From Neobacillus mesonae (GTDB lineage Bacteria > Bacillota > Bacilli > Paenibacillales > Paenibacillaceae), in contig JAMBOW010000001.1 of assembly GCA_023715865.1 (NCBI GenBank), positions 1,178,001 to 1,242,000 of the forward strand: DNA of 64,000 nucleotides, given 5' to 3'. Of the stretch, positions 35,583 through 44,905 are shown in pieces. Position 1 is the first letter of the stretch. Each line of letters starts with the position of its first letter. Below the pieces are notes generated by a model, which had not been told where the DNA came from, made no database searches, and saw nothing but the letters and a program-made list of their open reading frames with translations. Position numbers and translations under genes: made by a program.

Positions 35583-36916
35583 TCGTATCCCTCCTGGTCG
35601 AGAATCCCTTCCTGCCATGCCTGATAGATGAACTGAGAGAACAGGCTGTTCGACCAGGCAAACCAGGATCTCGTATAATTGTGCGGGTCATCCGCATGAA
35701 ACCCCTCATGCATGTACCCCGTCTCCGCATCCGTTGCTTCCAGCATTCGAATAACGGACAATTTCTCTTCCGCAGTTTGGGCTGTAAGACCCTGCATGGA
35801 CAGCGCCATATGCCAGATAAATCTATCCGGCGTGTGCGGACTCCCGATGCCTCGAGCAGATTTCCCTTCATAATAGAACGGATTCTCCTTAGATAGAGCA
35901 AATCTGCGTGTATTTTGATAGACCGGATCGTCAGCGCCTGTATAACCAAGATACGGAATGGACAGAAGTCCTGGTGTGCCTGCATCATCCATTAAGCAGT
36001 AATTCCCGTAACCATCGGTCTCGTAGGCATAAATCGGACCGAATTCCGGATGACGATAAATTCCGTATAGTCGAATGCCCCGGTCAATTTCCGCTTCGAG
36101 CTGCTTGAGCTCCTGTACAAATTCAGTGTCACGATATATCCACTCTGCCATTTCCTGCATATAGCGGAGTACTACAACCGCAAACATATTGCCGGGAATA
36201 TTATAGTGAAAATCGCAGGCATCATCACTTGAACGAAAACCGGACCATACCATCCCGGTGTAATTGACCGGCATACCGAGCCCTTCGTTTGCAAGAGTGT
36301 CTTCCTGAATACCATTATGTCGCATAAAGCGGTAAGGGGATCTCTCTTCATGTCGCTGCTCCGTGCGAAAGAGTTCGTAGATGATCCGCATCGCCGATTT
36401 GAACTTGGCATCAAACACTTCGTTATCTCCCGTCTCCAGCCAGTAAAGGTAGGCAAGACGCATCGGGAAACAAAGCGAGTCAATCTCGAACTTCCGCTCC
36501 CATACCCATGGCGACATTTCAGTCACATCCGTTTTGTTCCAGTGCCAGTCGCAGGCGGATTCATTAAATGCATTAGCGTAAGGATCAATATGAATATAAT
36601 TGACATGCCTTTTAATGAGGCCGCCGAGAATTTTTTTAAGATCTTCATCCTCCCTCGCAAAGGGCACGTAATGAATGACCTGCTCAACCGAGTCGCGAAG
36701 CCAGGAAGCCGGGATATCTCCCGTGATAACAAACGTCGTTCCGTCTTCCATGAGCTTTACGGTTGTCTCCAGTGTATTCGGGAAGCAGTTGCGAAACAGG
36801 TTGGAGAGCTTTGGCCTGTGGGAGAGTGCCTGTTCCGCCTCCTGAAGCACCTGCTGGATGCTTGTGGGCAATGATAATTTCGGTATGCTGATCTTAGGCA
36901 GTCGATAAGATTCCAT
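35579..36916 (-). CDS. GH125 exo-alpha-1,6-mannosidase
   Basis: This is a 445-residue alpha6/alpha6-barrel enzyme of family 125. Family blocks are TGDIPASWLRDSVEQ and GFRSSDDACDFHYNIPGNMF, with the acid among Asp231/Asp232. GYMHEGFHADDP follows with the base Glu404. By comparison with the Streptococcus pneumoniae enzyme it should release alpha-1,6-linked mannose from N-glycan cores by inversion. It is cytoplasmic. The ribosome site AAGGAG is 12 bases from the ATG. It is the third gene of the leftward operon and is coupled by ATGA to the CBM9-like gene. Confidence 0.93.
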   Translation of the reverse strand: MESYRLPKISIPKLSLPTSIQQVLQEAEQALSHRPKLSNLFRNCFPNTLETTVKLMEDGTTFVITGDIPASWLRDSVEQVIHYVPFAREDEDLKKILGGLIKRHVNYIHIDPYANAFNESACDWHWNKTDVTEMSPWVWERKFEIDSLCFPMRLAYLYWLETGDNEVFDAKFKSAMRIIYELFRTEQRHEERSPYRFMRHNGIQEDTLANEGLGMPVNYTGMVWSGFRSSDDACDFHYNIPGNMFAVVVLRYMQEMAEWIYRDTEFVQELKQLEAEIDRGIRLYGIYRHPEFGPIYAYETDGYGNYCLMDDAGTPGLLSIPYLGYTGADDPVYQNTRRFALSKENPFYYEGKSARGIGSPHTPDRFIWHMALSMQGLTAQTAEEKLSVIRMLEATDAETGYMHEGFHADDPHNYTRSWFAWSNSLFSQFIYQAWQEGILDQEGYE

Positions 36917-36989
36917 AAGGGGGTGAGGCTCCTTCCTCAGAAATTAATGATGACTTTATGTTTTATGACGATATAACACTGCTTTCGTA

Positions 36990-38276
36990 TTAATTGTGAG
37001 TAACTACCGCTCCAGATCCGCCGTACATTTCAACTTCTTCGTTGAACTCCAGCTTCACAACTGTTGTCAGTTCATGGGTATCTTCCTGCGTCAGATGGAT
37101 CCAGGTTGTGCCTGGGATTTGGAACCACGGAACTCCTCCATGAATGGTATATGTCAGCTCCTTGCCGGAATGAAGCACCGATGCTTTCTGTATTTTGTTA
37201 CACAGTCCTTTTAAGCAAATGCTCTCTTTGGGATCTCCATGAACAAACAAATAAAGGGTCTTTCTATCTGCAGAGAGCGTGCTTCCATCTCCGTAATAGC
37301 GGCTCATGATACCGTCCTGCGTCCCGTAAACCGCTTCCTCATGGGCTCTGATCCAGTCCCCGAGTCCAAGCAAAATGGACTCTTGTCTTTCATCAATCGT
37401 GCCGTCTTCCCTTGGACCGATATCCAGCAGCATATTGCCTCCCATGGAGATACAATCACAGAACATGCGCACAATCTGATGCAATGATTTATAATGCTGA
37501 TCGGTCGGTACATATCCCCAGGAGGTATTGATCGTTGTACAGAATTCCCACGGACCCTCCGGCCGGGTAATCGGAAGCCCCTGTTCAGGTGTTCTATAAT
37601 CCCCATGGCCCGCAAGGCGTGAATTCATAATGAGATCCGACTGGAGTGATTTCAAGAACTGCTTGAATTCAGGCAGGTTCCACTGTTCTGCACTTCGTTC
37701 CCAATCCCCGTCGAACCATAGCAAGTCCACCTTGCCGAACCCGGTAAGCAGCTCTGTCAGCTGATGATTGTTGAATTCAAGAAACTTATTCCATTTAGCC
37801 TCGTCCTGAATCCCATTTGCTGGATAGGAATATCTGTTTACAGAAGCCGGATCCTCAGGAAATTTACCGCCTTCGTACACACTTGGGTAATCCGGATGGG
37901 ACCAGTCAATCAGCGAATAGTATAATCCTAGCCGGAGTCCCTTTGCCGTGATGGCATCTGCATATTCTCTTACAATATCCCGCCGAGCTGGTGTCTTTTT
38001 AACTGTGTTTAAGTCACTGTACTGCGTATCCCATAGGGCTACTCCGTCATGATGCTTGGTCGTCAGCACCGCATACTTTGCTCCTGATTTCTCAATCAGA
38101 TCTGCCCATGCTTCAGCATCAAACTTAGAGGCAGTAAATCCGTTCAGCTGATTCATATAATCATTGTAAGACATACGTCCGTTGTAAAAAGACCACGATT
38201 CCGCTACTCCATCAACTGCATAAATTCCGTAGTGAATAAAAATTCCCAGCTTTGCATCCTCAAACCACTTTTGCAT
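36990..38276 (-). CDS. GH29 alpha-L-fucosidase
   Basis: This is a 428-residue family 29 fucosidase. The retaining nucleophile is Asp189 in LLWFDGDW. The active-site histidines are in LTTKHHDGVALWD (His75/His76), and the N-terminus LGIFIHYGIYAV is the family's first strand. A small beta domain ends the protein. There is no signal peptide. GH29 enzymes remove alpha-1,2/3/4/6-fucose. It lies 21 bases after a second, dissimilar GH29 gene. The two together could cover core and antennal fucose of one glycan. The acid/base is not conserved in a simple motif, so I do not place it. Confidence 0.93.
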   Translation of the reverse strand: MQKWFEDAKLGIFIHYGIYAVDGVAESWSFYNGRMSYNDYMNQLNGFTASKFDAEAWADLIEKSGAKYAVLTTKHHDGVALWDTQYSDLNTVKKTPARRDIVREYADAITAKGLRLGLYYSLIDWSHPDYPSVYEGGKFPEDPASVNRYSYPANGIQDEAKWNKFLEFNNHQLTELLTGFGKVDLLWFDGDWERSAEQWNLPEFKQFLKSLQSDLIMNSRLAGHGDYRTPEQGLPITRPEGPWEFCTTINTSWGYVPTDQHYKSLHQIVRMFCDCISMGGNMLLDIGPREDGTIDERQESILLGLGDWIRAHEEAVYGTQDGIMSRYYGDGSTLSADRKTLYLFVHGDPKESICLKGLCNKIQKASVLHSGKELTYTIHGGVPWFQIPGTTWIHLTQEDTHELTTVVKLEFNEEVEMYGGSGAVVTHN

Positions 38277-38297
38277 ACGGATACCTACTCCTTTCCA

Positions 38298-39683
38298 TTA
38301 AGAGATTTTGAATACATGAGCGATCGGTGCTCTGCCGGACAACTCGCCTTCTGGCAGCTCTACTTCGATTCCTTCATCTGTTATTCTAAAGTCCAAATTC
38401 TCTTGACCCTGTACAAGATCAATTCTAGAAATTTCCTTGTTGATTGGAAGTGTAATTCTGCTCTCTATTTCCTGATGCTTGTCAGCATAGAGATAAAAGG
38501 CATAGATCTGTTCATTTTTCTGCGTAAAATGTACGTTGCGAACGGAATAAGGCTCACAGCTCCGTGTACCGTAGATCGCTTCTCCATAGACCTTCAACCA
38601 TTCTCCCATTCCTTCGATTCTCGAGATTGCCGTCCTGGATAGTCTGCCGTCTGGCTGCGGACCGACGTTAAGAGCCAAATTGCCGCCTTTAGCAACGATT
38701 TCAATCAGCAAATGAATCAGCTGACGTACAGATTTATAGTCATCCTCATAACGGAAAGAAAAGGACGTTCCCATTGTGATGCAGCTTTCCCATGGCACAT
38801 GCAGTGCACGCTCCGGAAGTGTCTGCTCTGGGGTGATTAGGTTCTCATACGGTCCTCCGATCGTCCGATCAGCTGACAGAAGCCAGGGCTGGATTTGACG
38901 GGCTTTTTCTACCACTTCGCCGATCCGGATATTTTGCACCCTGTAATCGTTAACCCATCCTGCATCAAGCCAGAGCACATCGATTCGTCCGTAGCCTGTC
39001 ATCAGCTCCATAATCTGATTATGAGTAAACTCTACGAACTGTTCCCACAGCCAAGGATACTCCTTCGGGTCATAGCTCGGACCGCGTGAGGTCTTGATTC
39101 CTCTCTCCATCCCTTCTGCCCAGTAGTAAGGAGTATGCCAGTCTGCTTTGGAGAAATAGGCTGAGATCCCGAGTCCTCTTGCACGGAAAGAATCAAACAA
39201 ACGCTTCGTAATATCAGCGTGTCTGTGTCTGGAGAACGGGCAGTCGGGTCCGGTAATCCGATAATCAGTCGTGCGTGTATCCCACATGCAGAATCCGTCA
39301 TGATGCTTTGTCGTAAAGTTCAAATATTTAAATCCGTTATCTGCTGCAAGGTCCGCCCATTTCTCCGGTTCAAAACGAATCGGATTAAATGTCTTGTTCA
39401 GCTCAAAATACTCACGCTTCATCTCTTCACCGTCAACATCCCACTCAATATCTGCGCGGGACCACACTGCATCTTCATCGCTAAGCGCCCAGGACTCCAC
39501 GACACCAATTTGGGAGTAAGGCCCCCAGTGCATCATCAATCCAAGCTTCTGGTCTTTAAACCATTCCAGACGTTCCAAGAGCAGCGGATCCTCAGGTCTC
39601 ACCCATTTATCCTCACTGCTATAATTGTGTACTCCTTGCTCTACTTCATTTTTCACTTCTGTATCGGCCTGATCATTGCTCAT
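38298..39683 (-). CDS. GH29 alpha-L-fucosidase, first gene of the glycan operon
   Basis: This is a 461-residue family 29 fucosidase. The nucleophile is Asp240 in VLWLDAGW, the histidines are at 127/128 in FTTKHHDGFCMWDT, and LGLMMHWGPYSQIGVVESWAL opens the barrel. It carries a longer N-terminus and a larger insert (residues about 65-95) than the next gene's product, so it belongs to a different GH29 subgroup. There is no signal peptide. GGGAGGG lies 9 bases before the ATG. It leads the six-gene run to 30854 and is divergent from the membrane AraC regulator at 39921, whose target it probably is. A cre box lies between them. Confidence 0.93.
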   Translation of the reverse strand: MSNDQADTEVKNEVEQGVHNYSSEDKWVRPEDPLLLERLEWFKDQKLGLMMHWGPYSQIGVVESWALSDEDAVWSRADIEWDVDGEEMKREYFELNKTFNPIRFEPEKWADLAADNGFKYLNFTTKHHDGFCMWDTRTTDYRITGPDCPFSRHRHADITKRLFDSFRARGLGISAYFSKADWHTPYYWAEGMERGIKTSRGPSYDPKEYPWLWEQFVEFTHNQIMELMTGYGRIDVLWLDAGWVNDYRVQNIRIGEVVEKARQIQPWLLSADRTIGGPYENLITPEQTLPERALHVPWESCITMGTSFSFRYEDDYKSVRQLIHLLIEIVAKGGNLALNVGPQPDGRLSRTAISRIEGMGEWLKVYGEAIYGTRSCEPYSVRNVHFTQKNEQIYAFYLYADKHQEIESRITLPINKEISRIDLVQGQENLDFRITDEGIEVELPEGELSGRAPIAHVFKIS

Positions 39684-39762
39684 CTCTTGATTCCCTCCCG
39701 CTCAATCAACCTATTTCAGATAAGTTTTATTGGATATAATCTTCTGCTAAAACCGTACATTC

Positions 39763-39888
39763 TATGTCATAAACATATTATTGTTCGTTTTATATAAAAT
39801 GAAAGCGTAACCTTGCACAAAATTCGGCAAGAATATGAAAAAAATATGTCCAAATTGTATTTTTATTGCTATCATTTATAAAAATGAC
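39763..39888. promoter_or_regulatory. Divergent control region: cre box and ATGACA-type sites
   Basis: The cre box ATGAAAGCGTAACCT (39799-39813) fits the consensus WTGNAANCGNWNNCW at all fixed positions. TATGTCAT (39763-39770) and AAAATGAC (39881-39888) resemble the motif repeated before GH3 and lplB. A possible promoter for the regulator is TTGTAT (39855-39860), 16 bases, TATAAA (39877-39882). Confidence 0.55.
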
Positions 39889-39920
39889 CCATCCCAAAGA
39901 AAAGGAGGCGGCATTTCATT

Positions 39921-42212
39921 TTGAGAATGAACTATTTTAAATCCAAACTATTCCTGAAATATATTTGGTCCTATCTGTTCATTCTGCTTATACCTCTTGT
40001 CTTCATGACTGTATTTATTTATGAAAATGCTGTACAAACCCTCCGCACGGAAATTGAAAGCTCACGTCTATCCCAGCTCTCTCAAACCAAAGTAACAATA
40101 GACGGACGCATGAAAGAGCTTAGTGAAATTGCTTCAAGAATTTCTTATGATGACCGGCTCTCGTCTTATCAGGTCACCAATCCGTACACCAGTCCAGAAG
40201 CCATCCGGGCTCTGGATCAGTACAAAGCTACCAGCTCCATGATTGATGAAATCTATCTTTATTTTCACGACGACAAACGTATTTACTCCAGTAAAGGCTT
40301 AACCGACTTTGAAGTCTTTACCGACAATCTCAGCTTTGCACGCTGGGACAAGCAGTCCTTGTATAATGACCTGAACGACGTGAAGCATCCTACCGTAAGA
40401 CCTGCTGATCTGGTAACCAAAACCGGAGGCATGCAGGACCGCAAGCTTGCTTTTCTTGTTCCTATCACTCCCAACAGTCTTAATCCGCATGCAACGGTCA
40501 TGTACTTTATTAAGGAGACCGAAATTACAAATCTGATCGATTCCATACTCGGAAACTATCAAGGTTTAACCTTTGTTCTTGATGCGGAAGGACAGGTGCT
40601 TGTTGCAAACCGCCAGGGTGATACGCTGAGTGAAGAGGCTTCACAAATTTTGTTCAATCATATTGCACCAGGCATACAGGAACGAACTCTCGACGGAAAT
40701 GAGCATTCCATCGTATCTGTCCAATCAGAATCAAACGGCTGGACGTATATGACGGTCATGCCAAGCTCTCAGTTCTTCAGCAGTGTACTGGATGTCCGCA
40801 GTTTTATGACCTTGATCATTATCATCGTTCTGCTTGTGGGTGCTGCGATCGCCCTCGTCCTAGCGAGAATGCAGTATCAGCCGATCTCAACTCTAGTAGA
40901 ATTTGCGTCCTCCCGCTCTTCGGAAAAACAGGGGGATGGGACACAAGGCTACACAAATGAGCTGGACAGGATACGTTCTGCCTTGGAGGATTACAGTTCC
41001 CGTATCGATTTGCAGGAACCCTTCGCCCGTAATCATTATCTGACCACATTGATCAAGTTCGGAGATACAGATTATTTAACTCCTGAGCTGCAGCAGCTGT
41101 TTGACCTTAAGCTTAACCTAGGCTATCTGTTTGTCATGGTCATCGGCTGGAATGAACCTGAGCCTTTAGATATGGAGCACCGACGCTGCATTATCAACAG
41201 CCTCGCCCGCATTGACATGCCCGAACACCAGGCAACTGGATATGGGGTAGAATTGTCACAGCTGGACCGGCTGGGCATCATCATCAATTTTGATCCTGCC
41301 GAAGATCTAGATAAGATCATTCAAATGAAGCAGATTATGGAGCAAGTGCGAGGCCTGCTGATGAACACTTTGTCCATTACGCCAATGATTGGCTCGGGCA
41401 GCTGTTATCAGAACCTGAACGAACTTAATCAATCCTATATCGAGGCCTGCTCTGCCTTTGATCTGCTTGTTCCGGGTGAATATGGAACGGCAGCGCTGTT
41501 TCAGGAAATATCGAAAACACCAAGCCATTCCTTCTGGATTCCAAACCATGTGCAGCTCAAGCTGGCACAGAGTCTGAAGCAGGGCAACTATGACATCGCC
41601 TCCCAGATGATCCGCTCGTCAGTGGACAGTCTGCAGTCTTCTATGCTGCCGGCATTACTTGTCCGCTGCATCAGCTTTGATCTGCTAAACACGATCTTAA
41701 AGACAGCCTCAGAGCTGGGAGAGCATCATATGCTTCAAAGAATCGCCCCGAGTATGGTGTTCAGCAGCTCGCTGGTGGAGCTTGAGTCGGTTCTTCTCTC
41801 TCTTGCCTCACAGCTATGCAGTGAGGTTGAACAAGAATCCAAGCAGGAAGAACAGTCCTTAATCGACCGGATTGTGGTGTATATTGATGATCACTTTACA
41901 GATCACAATCTCAGCCTTGATACTGTTGCTTACGAGTTCGAAATTTCACCGTCCCATGTCAGCCGCTCTTTTAAGGACAAGACAGGGATTAACTTCGTCC
42001 AGTACATCTGGCAAAAACGACTTGATAAAGTGTTCCAACAGCTGAAGACGACAGATACACCGCTGAAAGATCTCATTCAGGAGGTCGGATACTTGGATAC
42101 ACCAAACTTTATCCGAAAATTCAAGAAGGAGACCGGACTTACCCCAGGACAATACCGTAAAATGCACCGAGTTACGGCTAGTGATGATGAAGAGACCGGC
42201 TCTGCCAGCTAG
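39921..42212 (+). CDS. Membrane-anchored AraC-family regulator of the glycan locus
   Basis: This is a 763-residue one-component regulator. Helix 1 lies at about residues 12-34, an extracellular Cache-like domain at about 35-290, and helix 2 at about 293-315. A linker follows, then an AraC domain at about 655-750 (LSLDTVAYEFEISPSHVSRSFKDKTG, then LKDLIQEVGYLDTPNFIRKFKKETGLTPGQYR). It probably senses an extracellular glycan directly or through the LplA lipoprotein encoded next to it, and activates the GH operons on both sides. The TTG start at 39921 is 12 bases from AAAGGAGG; an ATG two codons later is farther. It is convergent with lplA, and a terminator lies between. Confidence 0.9.
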   Translation: MRMNYFKSKLFLKYIWSYLFILLIPLVFMTVFIYENAVQTLRTEIESSRLSQLSQTKVTIDGRMKELSEIASRISYDDRLSSYQVTNPYTSPEAIRALDQYKATSSMIDEIYLYFHDDKRIYSSKGLTDFEVFTDNLSFARWDKQSLYNDLNDVKHPTVRPADLVTKTGGMQDRKLAFLVPITPNSLNPHATVMYFIKETEITNLIDSILGNYQGLTFVLDAEGQVLVANRQGDTLSEEASQILFNHIAPGIQERTLDGNEHSIVSVQSESNGWTYMTVMPSSQFFSSVLDVRSFMTLIIIIVLLVGAAIALVLARMQYQPISTLVEFASSRSSEKQGDGTQGYTNELDRIRSALEDYSSRIDLQEPFARNHYLTTLIKFGDTDYLTPELQQLFDLKLNLGYLFVMVIGWNEPEPLDMEHRRCIINSLARIDMPEHQATGYGVELSQLDRLGIIINFDPAEDLDKIIQMKQIMEQVRGLLMNTLSITPMIGSGSCYQNLNELNQSYIEACSAFDLLVPGEYGTAALFQEISKTPSHSFWIPNHVQLKLAQSLKQGNYDIASQMIRSSVDSLQSSMLPALLVRCISFDLLNTILKTASELGEHHMLQRIAPSMVFSSSLVELESVLLSLASQLCSEVEQESKQEEQSLIDRIVVYIDDHFTDHNLSLDTVAYEFEISPSHVSRSFKDKTGINFVQYIWQKRLDKVFQQLKTTDTPLKDLIQEVGYLDTPNFIRKFKKETGLTPGQYRKMHRVTASDDEETGSAS

Positions 42213-42220
42213 TGAACAGG

Positions 42221-42285
42221 AAAGCCAACATCCGGACTGTACATACTTGTACATACTGCCGGAGGATGTTGGCTTTCTTTTTTTA
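42221..42285 (+). terminator. Terminator between regulator and convergent lplA
   Basis: A 13-bp perfect stem (AAAGCCAACATCC / GGATGTTGGCTTT) with a 30-base partly self-paired loop is followed by CTTTTTTT on the plus strand. It could also act on the converging transcript. Confidence 0.88.
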
Positions 42286-42321
42286 CTTCAAATTGTCAGC
42301 GGAATGATGTTTTGTTTAGGT

Positions 42322-43944
42322 TTATTGACCTGCTGCATTCCATGTATCATAAACTTCCTGATAGATTTCCTGTATCCGGTCTCCACCCATCTTCTTCACT
42401 TGTTCTACATAGCTGTCCCAATTGGACATAGGCTCTTCCCCGGTTACAAACTTCGCCTCCATCTGTGTTACATACGTATTGAGGTCTGAGAGAAGTGCTG
42501 ATGCTTCATCCTGCTGCTCGTTGTTCAAATAAGCGTTCGGGAACGGTGCTTTACCAATCGGTACAAGCTTCTCTTCGTTTTCTTTTGCAATCCAATCATC
42601 AAATTCTGTTCTAAGTCCATTGGTCAGCTCAGGAGTGTTATAGCCTGGAGTCAGCATGCCAAAGTTTGGTGTGATGGTGCCTCTGTACTCCTCGCGATCC
42701 CCGCCGCCTGGAACAGGAAGCCACTCTTTTTCATAAGTATCTGCGTTCGTATACTGCCACAGTGTCCCTTCAGGACCTTGGTTGAATAAGGTTTGTCCTT
42801 CGATCGTATACAGATAGTCGATCCAGCGCATCGTTGCTTCCGGATGCTCGTTCACACTGGTGACGGCAAATGTTCCGTTCGCTGAAAGGCCCGGGTGCAT
42901 ACCATAGACAGGTGATCCCTCGATTTCGCTCGCCACTGGTGTCATCAGCGGGCTGCTCATCGCGTCATTCGGATCTCCGCCCAGTGTAAAGTAGGAGAAG
43001 TAGTCGTTAAAGACAGCAATTTGATTGTTCTCACCCTTCGCTTTTTTCTGCTCAGGTGTTTGGGAGAAGGTCTCATGGTCCAGCAAATCCTCTTCCCACA
43101 GACGATTCAAGAATTCCAAATAACCTTTGTAGCCTTCCTGCATTGGACTGTAAAAAACTTTATCCTGTTTATCTACATACACGACGGGATCATAAATTCC
43201 CCAGAAGCCCAGGAAGTACATCCGTAAATCATCCAGCTTCACCGAGGTCAAAGGAATTTCATCAGCTTGACCGTTGCCGTTCGGGTCTTCTGTCTTCACT
43301 CTCTTGAGAAATTCGTACAGTTCTTCTGTCGTCTTTGGAAGCTCTTTTACACCAAGCGCTTCGAGCATTTTACCGTTATACCACATCGGGCTCCGATACC
43401 AGACGGCGGCACTGTCGATGAATGGAAGAGAGTAAATATGCCCGTCCGGAGTTGTGAACGATTTACGGATATCCGGGTTCTCATCGAACAATTTTTTAAT
43501 GTTAGGTGCATATCCGCCATCAATGTAAGGTTCAAGCGGAATGAGGGAGCCCTGTGTTCCATAAGTCACCTGCTCTGCCGGTGTGAGATCGGCTGCGTAC
43601 AGAACATCAGGTAGATCACCGCTTGCAAACACAAGGTTCTTCTTCGTTGCAAAGCTGTCAATCGGAGTGAGCTGGTATTCGAACTTAATATTCGTGAGCT
43701 TCTCTGCTTCCTCAAGAACCGGCATGGTACTCCAGTCTGCTACACCGGCATCTTGAGACATCATGGTCAAAGTGATGGGCTCGTCCACAATAGGGAAGCC
43801 CTCTTTCTTGACACCCGTTTCCTCTGGGGTACCGGGCTCTACCGTTTCGCCTGTTTCAGAAGATGAGGTTCCGCACGCGGCAAGCATGCTGGCGGAAAGG
43901 ATCAAACTGAGAAGAACCGTTGACTTCTTGTGAACTCTCTTCAT
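42322..43944 (-). CDS. LplA-type sugar-binding lipoprotein of the glycan locus
   Basis: This is a 540-residue lipoprotein with a MLAAC lipobox (Cys24), a Thr/Glu-rich spacer and a solute-binding domain of family 1. Family features are HIYSLPFIDSAAVWYRSPMWY and the EDPNGNGQADEIPLT loop. It is larger than the other two full lipoproteins and belongs to a different subgroup. It should capture the oligosaccharide for the LplB and YtcP permeases encoded just upstream. Last gene of the operon lplB-ytcP-lplA. The strong ribosome site GGGAG precedes the ATG. The ligand is inferred to be a fucosylated or mannosylated glycan from the flanking enzymes. Confidence 0.92.
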   Translation of the reverse strand: MKRVHKKSTVLLSLILSASMLAACGTSSSETGETVEPGTPEETGVKKEGFPIVDEPITLTMMSQDAGVADWSTMPVLEEAEKLTNIKFEYQLTPIDSFATKKNLVFASGDLPDVLYAADLTPAEQVTYGTQGSLIPLEPYIDGGYAPNIKKLFDENPDIRKSFTTPDGHIYSLPFIDSAAVWYRSPMWYNGKMLEALGVKELPKTTEELYEFLKRVKTEDPNGNGQADEIPLTSVKLDDLRMYFLGFWGIYDPVVYVDKQDKVFYSPMQEGYKGYLEFLNRLWEEDLLDHETFSQTPEQKKAKGENNQIAVFNDYFSYFTLGGDPNDAMSSPLMTPVASEIEGSPVYGMHPGLSANGTFAVTSVNEHPEATMRWIDYLYTIEGQTLFNQGPEGTLWQYTNADTYEKEWLPVPGGGDREEYRGTITPNFGMLTPGYNTPELTNGLRTEFDDWIAKENEEKLVPIGKAPFPNAYLNNEQQDEASALLSDLNTYVTQMEAKFVTGEEPMSNWDSYVEQVKKMGGDRIQEIYQEVYDTWNAAGQ

Positions 43945-43980
43945 GACAACAACTCCCTTTTATGATTTATATGGTATTGA

Positions 43981-44889
43981 TCAGCCCTTAACGGAGCCAA
44001 TCATAACACCCTGAACGAAATAGCGCTGCAAAAACGGATAGACAATAATGACCGGCAGCGTGGAGACGATGATGACCGCATAGCGGACGAGTGCCGCAAT
44101 TTCGGCTTTGTTATTCAGAGCTGTCGCGGAGGAGCTATCCATCATGCCTGAGCCTTGAGCCGACATCTCCTGCAACACAAGAATCTGTCTTAATACGAGC
44201 TGAAGCGGATATTTTTCAGAATCATTAAAATAAATCATCGCTGAGAAGTAGCTGTTCCAGTGTCCCACCCCGTAGAAAAGGGCCATAACAGCAATAATTG
44301 GCATGGATAGCGGCAAGATAATATTGAAAAACAGCTTCAGGTTGGAGCATCCATCGATCTGCGCGGCTTCCTGGAGCTCAGTAGGAATGGTTCCCTGGAA
44401 AAAGGTACGGGAGACGATAATGTTCCATACCGAGGCTGCGGAAGGCAGAATCAGAGCCCACATGCTGTTGATCATACCCAGCTCCTTGATCAGCAGATAA
44501 GATGGTACAAGTCCACCGCCAAAGAACATCGTGACCATAAACATGCCCATAAAGAAGTTCCTTCCCACAAAATCCCTTCTGCTGAGCGCATAGGCCGCAG
44601 GGATCGTAACCATCAGGTTTACTGCAGTACCGACCACTGTATAAAGAATGGTGTTTGCGTAACCTGTCCAAATGCGGGTATCCTGAAACACTCTCTGATA
44701 CCCTTCAAAAGTTATATCTTTAGGAAAGAGCCACATCGCACCGGAAGCGACTGCTTTCGGATTACTGATTGACGCACTGATCATATAGACCATCGGATAA
44801 GCGACGAGAAGAAAGGCAATCGTGACATAGATATAATTTAATGCCAGAAAAATTTTGTCTTGTTTCGTTTCTTTAATACCGGTTAGCAT
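43981..44889 (-). CDS. YtcP-type sugar ABC permease of the glycan locus
   Basis: This is a 302-residue MalG-like membrane protein with six predicted helices. The EAA loop is LQEAAQIDGCSNLKLFFNIILPLSMPI and the C-terminus is FLQRYFVQGVMIGSVKG. It differs from the 19067 permease by a 15-residue insert around MSAQGSGMMDSSSATALNNKAE. The ribosome site GGAGGG is 9 bases from the ATG. It pairs with the 44906 permease, 16 bases upstream in the operon. No ATPase gene is present in the window, so a shared MsmX-type ATPase is assumed. Confidence 0.93.
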   Translation of the reverse strand: MLTGIKETKQDKIFLALNYIYVTIAFLLVAYPMVYMISASISNPKAVASGAMWLFPKDITFEGYQRVFQDTRIWTGYANTILYTVVGTAVNLMVTIPAAYALSRRDFVGRNFFMGMFMVTMFFGGGLVPSYLLIKELGMINSMWALILPSAASVWNIIVSRTFFQGTIPTELQEAAQIDGCSNLKLFFNIILPLSMPIIAVMALFYGVGHWNSYFSAMIYFNDSEKYPLQLVLRQILVLQEMSAQGSGMMDSSSATALNNKAEIAALVRYAVIIVSTLPVIIVYPFLQRYFVQGVMIGSVKG

Positions 44890-44905
44890 GATTTCGCTCC
44901 CTCCT

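Noticed and set aside
36317..36874. 185-codon rightward frame
   Set aside because: Antisense to GH125, including its conserved SWLRDS block.
42234..42263. TGTACATAC/TTGTACA pairing as an operator
   Set aside because: It lies in the loop of the terminator between convergent genes, where no promoter is expected.
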